A stretch of DNA of 64,000 bases, from NCBI RefSeq assembly GCF_006483445.1, contig NZ_PPPT01000097.1, forward strand, positions 1 to 64,000, in the 5' to 3' direction. A model generated the notes under the pieces. That model searched no databases. It was given only the letters and a program-made list of their open reading frames with translations, and was not told the origin of the DNA. Both the position numbers and the translations under genes were made by a program. The first letter of the stretch is position 1, and the number at the start of each line of letters is the position of its first letter. This stretch comes from Bradyrhizobium guangdongense. GTDB lineage: Bacteria; Pseudomonadota; Alphaproteobacteria; Rhizobiales; Xanthobacteraceae. Below are positions 43,645-52,893 of the stretch, piece after piece.

Positions 43645-44952
43645 GTGGCGAACGTAGCGCAAGCAAATTCACAAGGAAGCGCCGGCGAAGGACATGGCTC
43701 CAGCGCCGTCGGCACCAGCACGTGCCTTCGGAGCGCGTCCGTTGAACGTGCATCGAGATCGGCCTGGATCGCGATCGCGCTCAGCTTCGTCGCGGTGCTG
43801 CTCGACGGGCTTGATACCAGCTCGATTGGCGTGGCTGCTCCCGCGATCGCAGCTCACTTCATGGTGTCGCCGGCGGCGCTCACGCCTGCATTTGTGCTGA
43901 CGAGCGTCGGCGCCGTGCTCGGATATCTGGCCTCCGGGCCGCTGGTCAGCCGCTGGCAGGCGCGTACTGTCCTGATCGCAAGCGTGACAGCGTTTGGCGT
44001 TCTCTCGCTGGCAACGCCGCTTGCGGGTTCGGTGGGGCAGCTTGCGGTGCTACGCCTGATCACCGCGATCGGACTCGGTGCAGCATTGCCATCGGCCATT
44101 GCAATTGCGACGTCGCAATGCCCGCCACGGCTGAAGGAGACGGCTGCCGTCATCGTCGGCACCGGGCTCGCCGCCGGCGGTATCCTGGGCGGTGTGCTGG
44201 GCGCAGTCCTGACCGCGCGTTTGGGTTGGCAGTCCATCTTTATCATCGGCGGTGCCCTGCCGCTCGCGCTCTCGCTCGTTCTCCTGCTGTGGTTGCCGAG
44301 GCCGATCGCCGCGCGCGATCTGGGGTCGACGAATCAAAGCGGCGTGCACCGGGGCGGTCTCAAGCTGATCGGAGATCTGCTCGCCACCGGCCTTGCGACC
44401 CGGACCATTAGCCTCTGGATATTCTCCTTTCTGATCTTCGCCGACGGTTACGCACTGGTGTTCTGGCTGCCGACGCTGCTCGTCAAGCTCGGCTTCTCGC
44501 CCGAATTCGCGCAGCTTGGCGTCAGCTTCTTCAGCGCCGGCGGGCTGGTCGCCAACGTCCTCGTGATGCTCCTCGTGAGCAGGCTTCCGATTGCGCGTAT
44601 CCTGCTGTCGGCCGTGGCCCTTGCGGTCATCTCTGCCGCAGGATTTGCGGCGCATGACATGGTCCCGCTCGGTATTTGGCTGCTGATCGCCGGAACCGGT
44701 GCAGGTCTGATCTCCTGTAGCGTGGGCCAATCCGCTCTCGCCGTGGCGATCTATCCCGAAGCGCTTCGCACCCACGGGGTCGGCTTCTCGGCTGCCGCAG
44801 GCCGCATCGGATCGATCGTCGGGCCCGCGGTCGCAGGTCTCCTGGTTTCGATCGGCGTTGCGCCGAAAGCGATCGTGCTCGCGGCCTCGCTTCCCGCGTT
44901 GCTTGCGATCTTCGCCCTGCTTCCGCACTTGCGGACGACGGCGCGGTCATGA
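43645..44952 (+). CDS. MFS transporter, aromatic acid:H+ symporter (AAHS) type
   Basis: The 435-residue membrane protein has 12 predicted TM segments. The loop in LLDGLDTSSIGVAAPAIAAHF near TM1 is the D-G-x-D motif of the AAHS family (PcaK, BenK type), which imports benzoate-like acids. The GTG at 43645 is chosen because a strong GGGGAGG ribosome site (43632-43638) lies 6 bases before it. The upstream open frame passes through the tRNA remnant and is not coding. An esterase follows 105 bases downstream on the same strand, which suggests uptake and hydrolysis of an aromatic ester or its product. Confidence 0.88.
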   Translation: MANVAQANSQGSAGEGHGSSAVGTSTCLRSASVERASRSAWIAIALSFVAVLLDGLDTSSIGVAAPAIAAHFMVSPAALTPAFVLTSVGAVLGYLASGPLVSRWQARTVLIASVTAFGVLSLATPLAGSVGQLAVLRLITAIGLGAALPSAIAIATSQCPPRLKETAAVIVGTGLAAGGILGGVLGAVLTARLGWQSIFIIGGALPLALSLVLLLWLPRPIAARDLGSTNQSGVHRGGLKLIGDLLATGLATRTISLWIFSFLIFADGYALVFWLPTLLVKLGFSPEFAQLGVSFFSAGGLVANVLVMLLVSRLPIARILLSAVALAVISAAGFAAHDMVPLGIWLLIAGTGAGLISCSVGQSALAVAIYPEALRTHGVGFSAAAGRIGSIVGPAVAGLLVSIGVAPKAIVLAASLPALLAIFALLPHLRTTARS

Positions 44953-45057
44953 TGCAGCGTTTCGAATCTGGAACGCTGCTCGCCATTTTCGGACGCTGGA
45001 TGGGTCGGGTGCGAGAGCTTAAGCCGTGGGCCCAGGAAGTGCCTTGCTGGAACAGGA

Positions 45058-46530
45058 ATGACCGCCGTGGAGCATGTTGAGCTGGAAACGCCGTTTGGTC
45101 GGCTGCGCGGCGCGCGATCCGAGAGAGTGACGGCGTTTCGGAGAATTCCGTACGCGGAAGCCCCCGTCGGCCTGTTGCGCTTTGAGATGCCATCAGCGCC
45201 GCCGCGATGGGGCGGCGTTCGCGACACGATCGCGGCCGGACCGGTCCCTCCGCAGAATCCATCGCGCCTCGATGTGGTGATGGGGACCTACGATGTCGAG
45301 CAAAGCGAGGATTGTCTCCATTTGGACATCTGGACCAGCCATGCGGCGGGCGACCGCGCGCCGGTCCTGGTGTTCATTCATGGCGGCGCCTTCATGACCG
45401 GAGGCGGATCGCTGCCTTGCTACGATGGAGGCATCCTCGCGAAGGAGAATGGCCTCGTCGTCGTCAACATCAGCTATCGGCTCGGCATTCTCGGCTTCTT
45501 CCCGCATCCCGGCCTTGGCGGTCTGAACCTCGGCCTGCACGACCAGGTCGCAGCGCTGCGCTGGATTGCACAAGCCATCAGTGCGTTCGGCGGCGATCCG
45601 CAGCGGATCACGGTGATCGGCCAATCAGCCGGCGCGTTCAGCATCGCGGCCTTTGCCGGCATCGAAGCCGGATCGGGGCTGTTCAACCGGGCGATCCTGA
45701 TGAGCGCGCCGGTCGGCATCAAGCTGCGGACCGTCGAACAGTCGCGACCGGTCGCAAATGCGATCCTCGATGTTCTCGGGATCGCCGCTGACGATTTCGA
45801 CAAGCTCCGAACGATCCCGATCGATCACGCCCTCGAGGGCCTGCGCACGCTGCAAAGGCGGCCGCCGGCGACGCCGGGAGATATCACGCCGCCCTTTATG
45901 CCGGTTCTGGACGATGCCCTCGTGCAACGCGATCCCATCGCGTCAATTCGAGGCGGCGGCGCCCATTGGTGCGACATGATGATCGGGGTGACGCGCGAGG
46001 AGTATGCAGCGTTTTCGATCTCGAATCCTTCGCTCGACGAACTCTCCGAGGAAGCGCTGGAGGACCTGATCCGATCCCACGGTGACGCCGACGCAAGCAC
46101 GACGCTTGCAAGGCTGCGTTCGGCGCGCGTGCCTGCGACACCTCGCATGATCCTGGGCGACTTCCACAGCGAGCGGATGTTCACAAAGCAGAGCCTGGAG
46201 ATCGCGGCCACGCAGTCCGGGCTCGGTCGAAAAGCGTTCACCTATCTGTTCGATTGGCAGGCACCCGTTCCGGGACTGGGAGCCTGCCATTGTATCGATC
46301 TTCCCTTCCTGTTCGGCAACATCGATGTCTGGCAGGCGGCTCCGATGATCAAGGGCGCCGACAGGCGCGAAGTGCAGGACCTGAGCCGGCTCTTCAGAGG
46401 CTCGATCGCCGCGTTTGCGGCAGCGGGAGACCCGAACGCACGCGGTCTCCCCGAATGGCCCGCTTACACAGCGGATCAGGCGGTCCTGCGTTTTGATCGC
46501 CGCATCGCCGCATCGCGATACATCGCCTGA
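45058..46530 (+). CDS. Type B carboxylesterase (para-nitrobenzyl-esterase family)
   Basis: The 490-residue hydrolase has the full carboxylesterase/lipase type B set: the oxyanion hole HGGAF (108-112), the nucleophile Ser190 in GQSAGAFS, a Glu in MIGVTREEYAAF, and the His in GACHCIDLPFLFGN. EDCLHLDIW (about 84-92) is the PROSITE carboxylesterase-2 segment. The N terminus has no signal peptide, so it should act in the cytoplasm on an imported ester, agreeing with the adjacent AAHS-type transporter. The LysR gene converges on it, with stop codons 2 bases apart. Confidence 0.92.
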   Translation: MTAVEHVELETPFGRLRGARSERVTAFRRIPYAEAPVGLLRFEMPSAPPRWGGVRDTIAAGPVPPQNPSRLDVVMGTYDVEQSEDCLHLDIWTSHAAGDRAPVLVFIHGGAFMTGGGSLPCYDGGILAKENGLVVVNISYRLGILGFFPHPGLGGLNLGLHDQVAALRWIAQAISAFGGDPQRITVIGQSAGAFSIAAFAGIEAGSGLFNRAILMSAPVGIKLRTVEQSRPVANAILDVLGIAADDFDKLRTIPIDHALEGLRTLQRRPPATPGDITPPFMPVLDDALVQRDPIASIRGGGAHWCDMMIGVTREEYAAFSISNPSLDELSEEALEDLIRSHGDADASTTLARLRSARVPATPRMILGDFHSERMFTKQSLEIAATQSGLGRKAFTYLFDWQAPVPGLGACHCIDLPFLFGNIDVWQAAPMIKGADRREVQDLSRLFRGSIAAFAAAGDPNARGLPEWPAYTADQAVLRFDRRIAASRYIA

Positions 46531-46531
46531 C

Positions 46532-47530
46532 TCAACGCCTGGCCGGTCTGCGCCTACGCTTCTTGGAGGCGCGTTGGGATTTGGGCTTCTCATCGGGCGC
46601 CGCGCCCGATTGCGGCCGACCGTCGGACGGGCGCAGCCTGTCCTGAAGAAATTTGGTAAGACCAGTCAGGAACAACCGGCCGGCGATTGTCAGGGACCGG
46701 CGCGAAGGATAGAGCGCATAGAACGTCACCGGGGGCGGCGCCCAGCCGGGAAGCGGCAGAACGAGCCTGCCATCGAGCAGGTCGGCGTCACACATCGGCA
46801 TCGGCAGTCGCGCGAGACCGAGGCCGCGTAACGCAGCCTGGCGAATGATGTTGAGGTTGTTGGCGGAAAAGTTGAGCTTGACGTTGATCTCCGTCGTCGC
46901 ATCGTTGGCGCCCAACAGCCGCCAGCGCGCCATGAAGCCATCGGCGCCCCATCCGACGCCCGGGAGACCTTCGAGATCTGCGGGGCTCGCGCGGTGGCCG
47001 AGGCGCGCCATCAGGGCGGGCGCTGCGACCAACTGGTAAGGCGTTGTCGCGAGCTTCTGGCAGATCAATTCGGAGTCCGCCAGATCTTCTCGCGCTGGAT
47101 GGATTGCGAGATCATAGTGATCGATCTTCGGGTCGAACGTTCCCTTGGTATTGTCCAAGGTCAGCCGGACATCCGGATAGGTCTCGGCAAACTGGATGGC
47201 GAAATCGGTGACCAGAATCTCGGAGAGGACGGCCGGGCAGGAGATGCGCAGCATACCTGAGGGGCGGTTGGTGCGGACCTCCGCAAGCGCCTTGATGGCG
47301 ACCAGTTCCTCCCTAATCTTCTGGCTCCGTTCGTAGATCGAGAGGCCGATTTCGGTCGGCGCAAAGTTTCGCGGGCCGCGATGAACGAGATGCACGCCGA
47401 GCTGACTTTCGAGGTCACTGATCCTTCTGCTCAGGCTCGACTTCGGAATGCCGGTCTTGCGGCTCGCAGCCGACAGGCTGCCGGCTTCGATGATTTCGAC
47501 GAGGAGTGTCAGGTCATCGACTGTTCCCAT
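46532..47530 (-). CDS. LysR-family transcriptional regulator (AaeR/CrgA-like branch)
   Basis: The 332-residue protein has an N-terminal helix-turn-helix: VDDLTLLVEIIEAGSLSAASRKTGIPKSSLSRRISDLESQLGVHLVHRGPR. The SLSRRISDLE pattern is typical of the large CrgA/DsdC-like LysR branch. The C-terminal tail ([15 protein letters not shown]) is strongly basic. Start 47530 is chosen: a GAGG site lies 8 bases upstream, while the longer frame to 47605 has none. It is divergent from the outer-membrane gene at 47775, with inverted repeats between. Confidence 0.9.
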   Translation of the reverse strand: MGTVDDLTLLVEIIEAGSLSAASRKTGIPKSSLSRRISDLESQLGVHLVHRGPRNFAPTEIGLSIYERSQKIREELVAIKALAEVRTNRPSGMLRISCPAVLSEILVTDFAIQFAETYPDVRLTLDNTKGTFDPKIDHYDLAIHPAREDLADSELICQKLATTPYQLVAAPALMARLGHRASPADLEGLPGVGWGADGFMARWRLLGANDATTEINVKLNFSANNLNIIRQAALRGLGLARLPMPMCDADLLDGRLVLPLPGWAPPPVTFYALYPSRRSLTIAGRLFLTGLTKFLQDRLRPSDGRPQSGAAPDEKPKSQRASKKRRRRPARR

Positions 47531-47557
47531 GGTGATCCTCTGCCGAGACCTCAGACA

Positions 47558-47627
47558 GGAAGTCCGCTTCGATGAGACGATCGAAAGCGGGACTTCCGCA
47601 AGCACGCCATCGTTCCAATCCTGGAAC
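47558..47627. promoter_or_regulatory. Inverted repeats between LysR gene and outer-membrane gene
   Basis: A long dyad spans 47558-47597: GGAAGTCC-GCTT-CGAT on the left pairs with ATCG-AAAGC-GGGACTTCC on the right, with two single-base bulges and a 6-base loop. A second perfect dyad, GTTCCA-ATCC-TGGAAC, occupies 47612-47627. Either could be an operator for the divergent LysR protein, or a structured leader. Confidence 0.5.
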
Positions 47628-47774
47628 GTGACTGTACCGATTGCCGGACTTTTTGTCCCGCGTCCACTGCCTATGCTGTTTCACCGAACCGAACGGGGCG
47701 GTTCGAGGGGAAACGCCGGACCACGACAGCGTCTGATGTCTTGGACCGGGGCATAGAGAACATTGGAGGGGGAA

Positions 47775-48896
47775 GTGAAGCGTCATATTCAGCCGATACT
47801 CTTGGCACTGGCTTTTGCGTCGTTCGCAAGCGCGGCAGCTCTCGCGGAGGATTTGCCGGTCAAGGCCAAGCCGGCGTCGTCCGGTCAGCCATTCTTCTTG
47901 TTGATCGATGATCGTCTCACCTTCTCATACATCCCCAAGGCGACGGACCCCGGGGTGTTCTCCAGGAATCCGGACGGGTCGCTCAACAGCACGACCGCGA
48001 TGCAGGTCTACTCGTTCACCCATTTCGACATCTGGCAGTATGGCACGAACTTCCTGAACATCTCGATGTTCAAGTCGGACCATAACGATCCCGCCAGCCC
48101 CTGCACGAACGCGGGCGTCGTCGTCAATCCGGGCACCGGTGTCGCAACGCCGGCTAATTGCGCGGGTGCAATCTCCTTCACTGGCCAGGGCCGTTCGACA
48201 TTCGGCTGGAATGAAATTTTCAACACGAAGGCTTTCACGGTCGGCCCGCTCCGCAACATCTCCTTCGAGGTCGGTTTCGACCTGAGCTCGACGAACTACT
48301 ATCGGGCCGCGGCTGCGCAGGCCGTCTCGGCCGGTCTGCAGTTCCAGTTCGATCTTCCCTACAAGGGCTATGTCAACGTCGCGCCGCTCGCGACCTGGAT
48401 CTACATGGCACACATGGGATTCCTGCAGTGCGGCGGTGGCTTTGCCCCTCCGGTGCCCGGCGTGAGCTGCCTGCCCGACGGCAACCGGCGCTATCAGCCG
48501 ACCTGGGCGATTGAGACGAATTACTACATGGATCTTGGCTTCCTGCCTGAGAGCGTGCGCTACTTCTCCGTCAGCGGTCGGGCGCAATTGCTTGGCGCCC
48601 TCGGCCCGGAGAACAGCCCGCTTCCCTATAATCCATTGCCCTTAGCGGCGCCGGCCAACTCCATGACAAAAATCTCTCTCAATTCCGAGCCGATCCGCCT
48701 GACCTTCGATGCCTCCAAGGCGATGTGGGGCCCGAAATTCTCGCACTATGTCGATGTCTGGGTGGCCTACCGCTACTGGCAGAACAAATACGGTCTCGAT
48801 CACAATGTCAGCAAGCTCTGCACGATATCGCCTGGGGTGAGCAACAACACCTGCACCGAATCGAGCATCTACAGCGGCATTAGCATGAAGTTCTAG
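47775..48896 (+). CDS. Outer-membrane beta-barrel protein, probable porin-like channel
   Basis: The 373-residue product has a signal peptide (KRHIQPILLALAFASFASAAALAE) and then a beta-rich, aromatic-rich body (FFLLIDDRLTFSYIP, FHFDIWQYGTN-like, YVDVWVAYRYWQNKY). It ends in Phe (YSGISMKF), the typical last residue of outer-membrane barrels. The GTG at 47775 follows a GGAGGGGG site and marks the signal peptide start. Several Cys are present, unusual in such proteins. Its position beside the MFS/esterase/LysR set suggests uptake of the same substrate. Confidence 0.8.
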   Translation: MKRHIQPILLALAFASFASAAALAEDLPVKAKPASSGQPFFLLIDDRLTFSYIPKATDPGVFSRNPDGSLNSTTAMQVYSFTHFDIWQYGTNFLNISMFKSDHNDPASPCTNAGVVVNPGTGVATPANCAGAISFTGQGRSTFGWNEIFNTKAFTVGPLRNISFEVGFDLSSTNYYRAAAAQAVSAGLQFQFDLPYKGYVNVAPLATWIYMAHMGFLQCGGGFAPPVPGVSCLPDGNRRYQPTWAIETNYYMDLGFLPESVRYFSVSGRAQLLGALGPENSPLPYNPLPLAAPANSMTKISLNSEPIRLTFDASKAMWGPKFSHYVDVWVAYRYWQNKYGLDHNVSKLCTISPGVSNNTCTESSIYSGISMKF

Positions 48897-49081
48897 TTTC
48901 GCTTGCCTCCAGAAAGCGATTGATGCCGCGCGACTCGCGGTATCATGCTTTCGGTGCTGCACCAAACGGGGGCGGCATGAGAATTCAAGAAACGTCAAGA
49001 CTAGAGAGGGTGCCTGCCCATCCAAGGTTGCCAGCGCGGAGTATCCGGCTTCCTGGATTCGATCCGGGCGGCTTGGCACCG

Positions 49082-50524
49082 TCAATCCGCCGAGAAGCCG
49101 AACGGCACGCTCAGCGTCCTGAAATCGTCCGGAAGCAGCTCGCGTCCGATCGGCGGCGCGGAGCGCGCGGTGCATCGCGGGCGATGGCAGACGCGGCAGG
49201 CGACGCCGATCGGCGTGATCTCGTCCGCGCTCGGCTCCTTCTGATTGCGGGTGTAGATCAACTGCCCCGCATGCTCGGCGGCGCAGCCGATCGCGATCGC
49301 CCGCTCGACGCGGATCGCGCCGAACGAGCCGCCGCCGGCGGTGACGGTGCGCGCGATCGAGAAGAAGCGCTTGCCGTCGGGCAGCTCCAGCCATTGCGTG
49401 ATGATCTGGCGCGGCGTCTTGAAGATGCCGTGCACCGACCACAGCGGACAGGCGCCGCCGTGCTTTGCGAACGGGAAGCCGGCGCCGTCGAGCAGTTTTG
49501 AGATATTGCCGGCGGGATCGACGCGGATCAGGAAGAACGGGATACGTTCGAGGCCCGGCCGCTGCAGGGTCGTGACGCGGTGCGCGGTCTGCTCGAAACT
49601 GGTGCCGAACTGCCGCGCCAGCGCTTCCAGATCGTAGCGGCGTGCGTCGACGGCCTTTGCGAACGCCGTGTAGGGCATGATGAGGGCCGCAGCCGCATAG
49701 GCGCCGAGCGCCCGGCGCGCCAGGAGCTGCGCGCTCTCGGAGGTGAACTTGCCAGCTTCGAGGGCCGCAGCGATCTCGTTTTCCATTTCGAGGTAAGCGA
49801 GCTGCTTGGCCAGCTCGAAATGCAGGCTTGCGGTATCGAGTGAATCCTCCAGCAGCAATTGCCGGCGATGCAGGTCGAGCCGCCTGAGTGAGCCGAGCAT
49901 GACGTTGGGCGGCAGGTAGCGGACCTGCAGGTTATGCCGCGTCCTCAGCCGGTCGATGAAACCGGCCGTGCCCGCCGACTCCTGCGCGATGCGTTCGGCG
50001 GCGTCGTCGATATTGGCAAAGTTGTTGCGACGTGCGGCAAGGAATCGCCGGACGTCGGCGACGGGATCGTTGGCGTCGAAATCGCCGTGGCCAGACGATG
50101 CGGCGGCGCCCGCCAGCGCGGGGTCCCGTCGCTCCGCCAGCGCCAGCTGTTCCTCGCGATAGGCGGTGTAGAGGCGAAGGAACGCCTCGGTCATGCCGGG
50201 ATAGCTGACGGCGAGGTCGCTGATCTCAAGCGTGGGGATGTCGATGTCGGAGAACATCGGATCCTTGAGCACGGACTGCATTCGCGCGGTGTGGTCGGCG
50301 CCGCCGTCGCCGGCGAGATCGGCGAGGTCGATCTTGTAGGTCCGGGCTAGGCGGAGCAGCATGTCCGCCGTCACCGGCCGCTGATTGCGCTCCAGAAGCG
50401 CGACGTAGGGGGCGGAAATCTCGAGATCCGCCGCCATATCGGCCTGGGTCAGGCCCAGATCGCGCCGGAGCCGGCGCAGTCGGGGGCCCATGAAGATCGA
50501 ACGGGCGCTGGTGGTGGTGCTCAT
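49082..50524 (-). CDS. ScfR/RamB-type XRE-family regulator of short-chain fatty acid/glyoxylate metabolism
   Basis: The 480-residue protein has an N-terminal Cro/C1-type helix-turn-helix (LRRLRRDLGLTQADMAADLEISAPYVALLERNQRPVT, residues about 15-50), a middle IrrE/ImmA-like metallopeptidase-type domain (about 150-270; the HELxH is altered to HFELAKQLAY), and a C-terminal domain with Cys clusters (GGACPLWSVHGIF, CRVCHRPRC). This order is that of RamB and ScfR/MccR, which control isocitrate lyase and propionate or acetate genes. It is divergent from aceA, with a palindrome between them, supporting local control of the glyoxylate cycle. Confidence 0.92.
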   Translation of the reverse strand: MSTTTSARSIFMGPRLRRLRRDLGLTQADMAADLEISAPYVALLERNQRPVTADMLLRLARTYKIDLADLAGDGGADHTARMQSVLKDPMFSDIDIPTLEISDLAVSYPGMTEAFLRLYTAYREEQLALAERRDPALAGAAASSGHGDFDANDPVADVRRFLAARRNNFANIDDAAERIAQESAGTAGFIDRLRTRHNLQVRYLPPNVMLGSLRRLDLHRRQLLLEDSLDTASLHFELAKQLAYLEMENEIAAALEAGKFTSESAQLLARRALGAYAAAALIMPYTAFAKAVDARRYDLEALARQFGTSFEQTAHRVTTLQRPGLERIPFFLIRVDPAGNISKLLDGAGFPFAKHGGACPLWSVHGIFKTPRQIITQWLELPDGKRFFSIARTVTAGGGSFGAIRVERAIAIGCAAEHAGQLIYTRNQKEPSADEITPIGVACRVCHRPRCTARSAPPIGRELLPDDFRTLSVPFGFSAD

Positions 50525-50540
50525 GGCGAGTTCCCTGGCG

Positions 50541-50557
50541 CTGTAAGGTCCTTACAG
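50541..50557. promoter_or_regulatory. 17-bp palindrome between the ScfR/RamB-type gene and aceA
   Basis: CTGTAAGG-T-CCTTACAG is a perfect dyad with one central base. It lies 16 bases upstream of the regulator start and 113 bases before the aceA start. A looser dyad, CTTGT-N8-ACAAG, follows about 15 bases on. It is a likely binding site for the regulator, controlling itself and aceA. Confidence 0.55.
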
Positions 50558-50669
50558 CTATACAGCATATTCTTGTAAAGTGTGACAAGTTTTCCGCGTA
50601 GGGACTGGTCTTTGACGGGTTGGCGCGTTCAAAAAGGTGCCAGTTGTCGTCATCGAAGGGATCACGGAC

Positions 50670-52310
50670 ATGAATTTCCAACCGCGCGGGATCAGCGACC
50701 GGGCCATCCAGGGACCGGCGTCCTACCAGAACGAGATTGAGGCGGCCGAAGCCCTCCTCAAGGACAAGCCCACCTGGAACGGCGTCTCCGCCGAAGCCGT
50801 GGCGCGCATGCGCCTGCAGAACCGCTTCAAGACCGGCCTCGACGTCGCCCGCTACACCGCGGCGCTGATGCGTGCCGACATGGCCGCCTATGACAACGAC
50901 CCGACCAAGTACACCCAGTCGCTCGGCTGCTGGCACGGCTTCATCGCCCAGCAGAAGCTGATCTCGATCAAGAAGCATTTTGGCGGCAAGACCGATCGCC
51001 GCTATTTGTATCTCTCGGGCTGGATGATCGCCGCACTTCGCTCCGAGTTCGGCCCGCTGCCCGACCAGTCGATGCACGAGAAGACCTCGGTGCCGGCCCT
51101 GATCGAGGAGCTCTACACCTTCCTGCGTCAGGCCGACTCGCGCGAGCTCAACGACATCTTCCGTGCGCTGGACAAGGCGCGCAAGGAAGGCGACAAGACC
51201 CGCGAGAAGGAGCTGATCGAGAAGATCGACAACTTCCAGACCCACGTCGTGCCCGTCATCGCCGACATCGACGCCGGCTTCGGCAATGCCGAGGCGACCT
51301 ATCTGCTCGCCAAGAAGATGATCGAAGCGGGTGCCTGCGCGCTGCAGATCGAGAACCAGGTCTCCGACGAGAAGCAGTGCGGTCACCAGGACGGCAAGGT
51401 CACCGTGCCGCACGAGGTGTTCATCGCGAAGATCCGCGCCTGCCGCCACGCCTTCCTCGAGCTCGGCGTCGAAGACGGCGTCATCGTGACCCGCACCGAC
51501 TCGCTCGGCGCCGGCCTCACGCAGCAGATCGCCGTCAGCCACAAGCCCGGCGACCTCGGCGACCAGTACAACAGCTTCCTCGATTGCGAGGAAGTGACGG
51601 CGGCGACCGCCCGTAACGGCGACGTCATCATCAACCAGAACGGCAAGATGATGCGTCCGAAGCGGCTGCCCTCGAACCTCTATCAGTTCCGCCCGGGCAC
51701 CGGTGAAGACCGCTGCGTGCTCGACAGCATCACCTCGCTGCAGAACGGCGCGGACCTGCTGTGGATCGAGACCGAGAAGCCGCATATCGAGCAGATCGCC
51801 GGCATGGTCGATCGCATCCGCAAGGTCATCCCGAACGCGAAGCTCGCCTACAACAACTCGCCGTCCTTCAACTGGACGCTGAACTTCCGTTGGCAGGTGT
51901 TCGACGCGTGGAAGGAAGCCGGCAAGGACGTCAGCAAGTACAGCCGTGCCGAGCTGATGAAGGTGGAGTACGACAACACGCCGCTGGCGATCGAGGCCGA
52001 CGAGCGCATCCGCACCTTCCAGGCGGATTCGGCCAAGCGCGCCGGCATCTTCCACCACCTGATCACGCTGCCGACCTATCACACGGCCGCGCTGTCCACC
52101 GACAACCTCGCCAAGGAATATTTCGGCGAGCAGGGCATGCTCGGCTACGTGAAGAACGTGCAGCGCGCGGAAATCCGCCAGGGCATCGCCTGCGCCAAGC
52201 ACCAGAACATGGCCGGCTCCGACATCGGCGACGACCACAAGGAATATTTCGCCGGCGAGGCCGCTCTGAAGGCAGGCGGCGTCCACAACACGATGAACCA
52301 GTTCGGCTAA
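50670..52310 (+). CDS. aceA: Isocitrate lyase (long form)
   Basis: The 546-residue enzyme splits isocitrate to succinate and glyoxylate in the glyoxylate cycle. It has DIDAGFGNAEATYLLAKKMIEAGA with metal-binding Asp residues, the ICL signature around the catalytic cysteine (EKQCGHQDGKV, KQCGH in place of KKCGH), and WIETEKPHIEQI. It is longer than the E. coli type (434), as in the eukaryote-like and alphaproteobacterial ICLs. The frame opens earlier (50637), but MNFQPRGISDR from 50670 is the expected beginning, after a GAAGGGAT site. A divergent RamB/ScfR-type regulator lies upstream and a terminator hairpin downstream. Confidence 0.96.
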   Translation: MNFQPRGISDRAIQGPASYQNEIEAAEALLKDKPTWNGVSAEAVARMRLQNRFKTGLDVARYTAALMRADMAAYDNDPTKYTQSLGCWHGFIAQQKLISIKKHFGGKTDRRYLYLSGWMIAALRSEFGPLPDQSMHEKTSVPALIEELYTFLRQADSRELNDIFRALDKARKEGDKTREKELIEKIDNFQTHVVPVIADIDAGFGNAEATYLLAKKMIEAGACALQIENQVSDEKQCGHQDGKVTVPHEVFIAKIRACRHAFLELGVEDGVIVTRTDSLGAGLTQQIAVSHKPGDLGDQYNSFLDCEEVTAATARNGDVIINQNGKMMRPKRLPSNLYQFRPGTGEDRCVLDSITSLQNGADLLWIETEKPHIEQIAGMVDRIRKVIPNAKLAYNNSPSFNWTLNFRWQVFDAWKEAGKDVSKYSRAELMKVEYDNTPLAIEADERIRTFQADSAKRAGIFHHLITLPTYHTAALSTDNLAKEYFGEQGMLGYVKNVQRAEIRQGIACAKHQNMAGSDIGDDHKEYFAGEAALKAGGVHNTMNQFG

Positions 52311-52335
52311 GCGAACGGATCATCTGAGTTCTTGC

Positions 52336-52363
52336 GGGGCGGTCTCGTCATCGAGGCCGCCCC
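52336..52363 (+). terminator. Terminator-like hairpin after aceA
   Basis: The arms GGGGCGG (52336-52342) and CCGCCCC (52357-52363), extended inward by CTCG/CGAG after one mismatch, form a strong stem 26 bases after the aceA stop. The following T-run is short (CTTTG), so termination may need a partner factor. Confidence 0.6.
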
Positions 52364-52425
52364 GTAACTTTGACGAGAGTAAACACTCCTGAGTTTGGCG
52401 CGCGTCAGCGTCGCTCCAGCCGCCT

Positions 52426-52830
52426 TCAAGATCGAACCGGCTGCCCGATTCCCAGCAAATTACCTTCGCTGTCGCGGAACCATGCGCCCCGCTCGCCGAT
52501 ACCCTTGCTGGGGTAGTTCCCGGTAATCTCCGCAATGCCGTCGACGGTCTTCAGGCCAGGCAGGTCATACTCCTCGAACGCGACGCCCCGGGCGCGAAGC
52601 TCGCGCACCGTTGCCTCGATATCCTCCACTTCCCAGCCCATCTGCGTGTGCGTGCCGGATTGCGTTCCAGCCGAGACGAAGATCGCAAACTCGCCAGTCG
52701 CACCGGCGTAGCGGAGCCCGCCCTCGCGCTGTTCGGTCGGTTCGAGCCCAAGCTTTTCCGAATAGAACGCCCGCGCGCGATCCAGGTCTTTGGCCGGGAG
52801 ACGGGTTGCTACCTTTGCGTTCCTGAGCAT
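52426..52830 (-). CDS. Single-domain VOC (glyoxalase-like) protein
   Basis: The 134-residue protein has two half-domains: KVATRLPAKDLDRARAFYSEKLGLEP and MGWEVEDIEATVRELRARGVAFEEYDLPG, ending in AWFRDSEGNLLGIGQP. It is the common small glyoxalase/bleomycin-resistance type. No metal triad typical of a known enzyme can be named with certainty. It faces the same way as the Gre-factor gene, 63 bases downstream of it. Confidence 0.85.
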   Translation of the reverse strand: MLRNAKVATRLPAKDLDRARAFYSEKLGLEPTEQREGGLRYAGATGEFAIFVSAGTQSGTHTQMGWEVEDIEATVRELRARGVAFEEYDLPGLKTVDGIAEITGNYPSKGIGERGAWFRDSEGNLLGIGQPVRS

Positions 52831-52893
52831 GCCCTCTCTCCTGTCTCTTGTCCTTGAGCTCGGGCTCCGCGCTATCAGTTCTCGCCGTCGGCG

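Noticed and set aside
50226..52286. 686-residue minus-strand open frame
   Set aside because: It is antisense to aceA over its whole length and has the repetitive Arg/Val/Gly/Asp composition of shadow frames.
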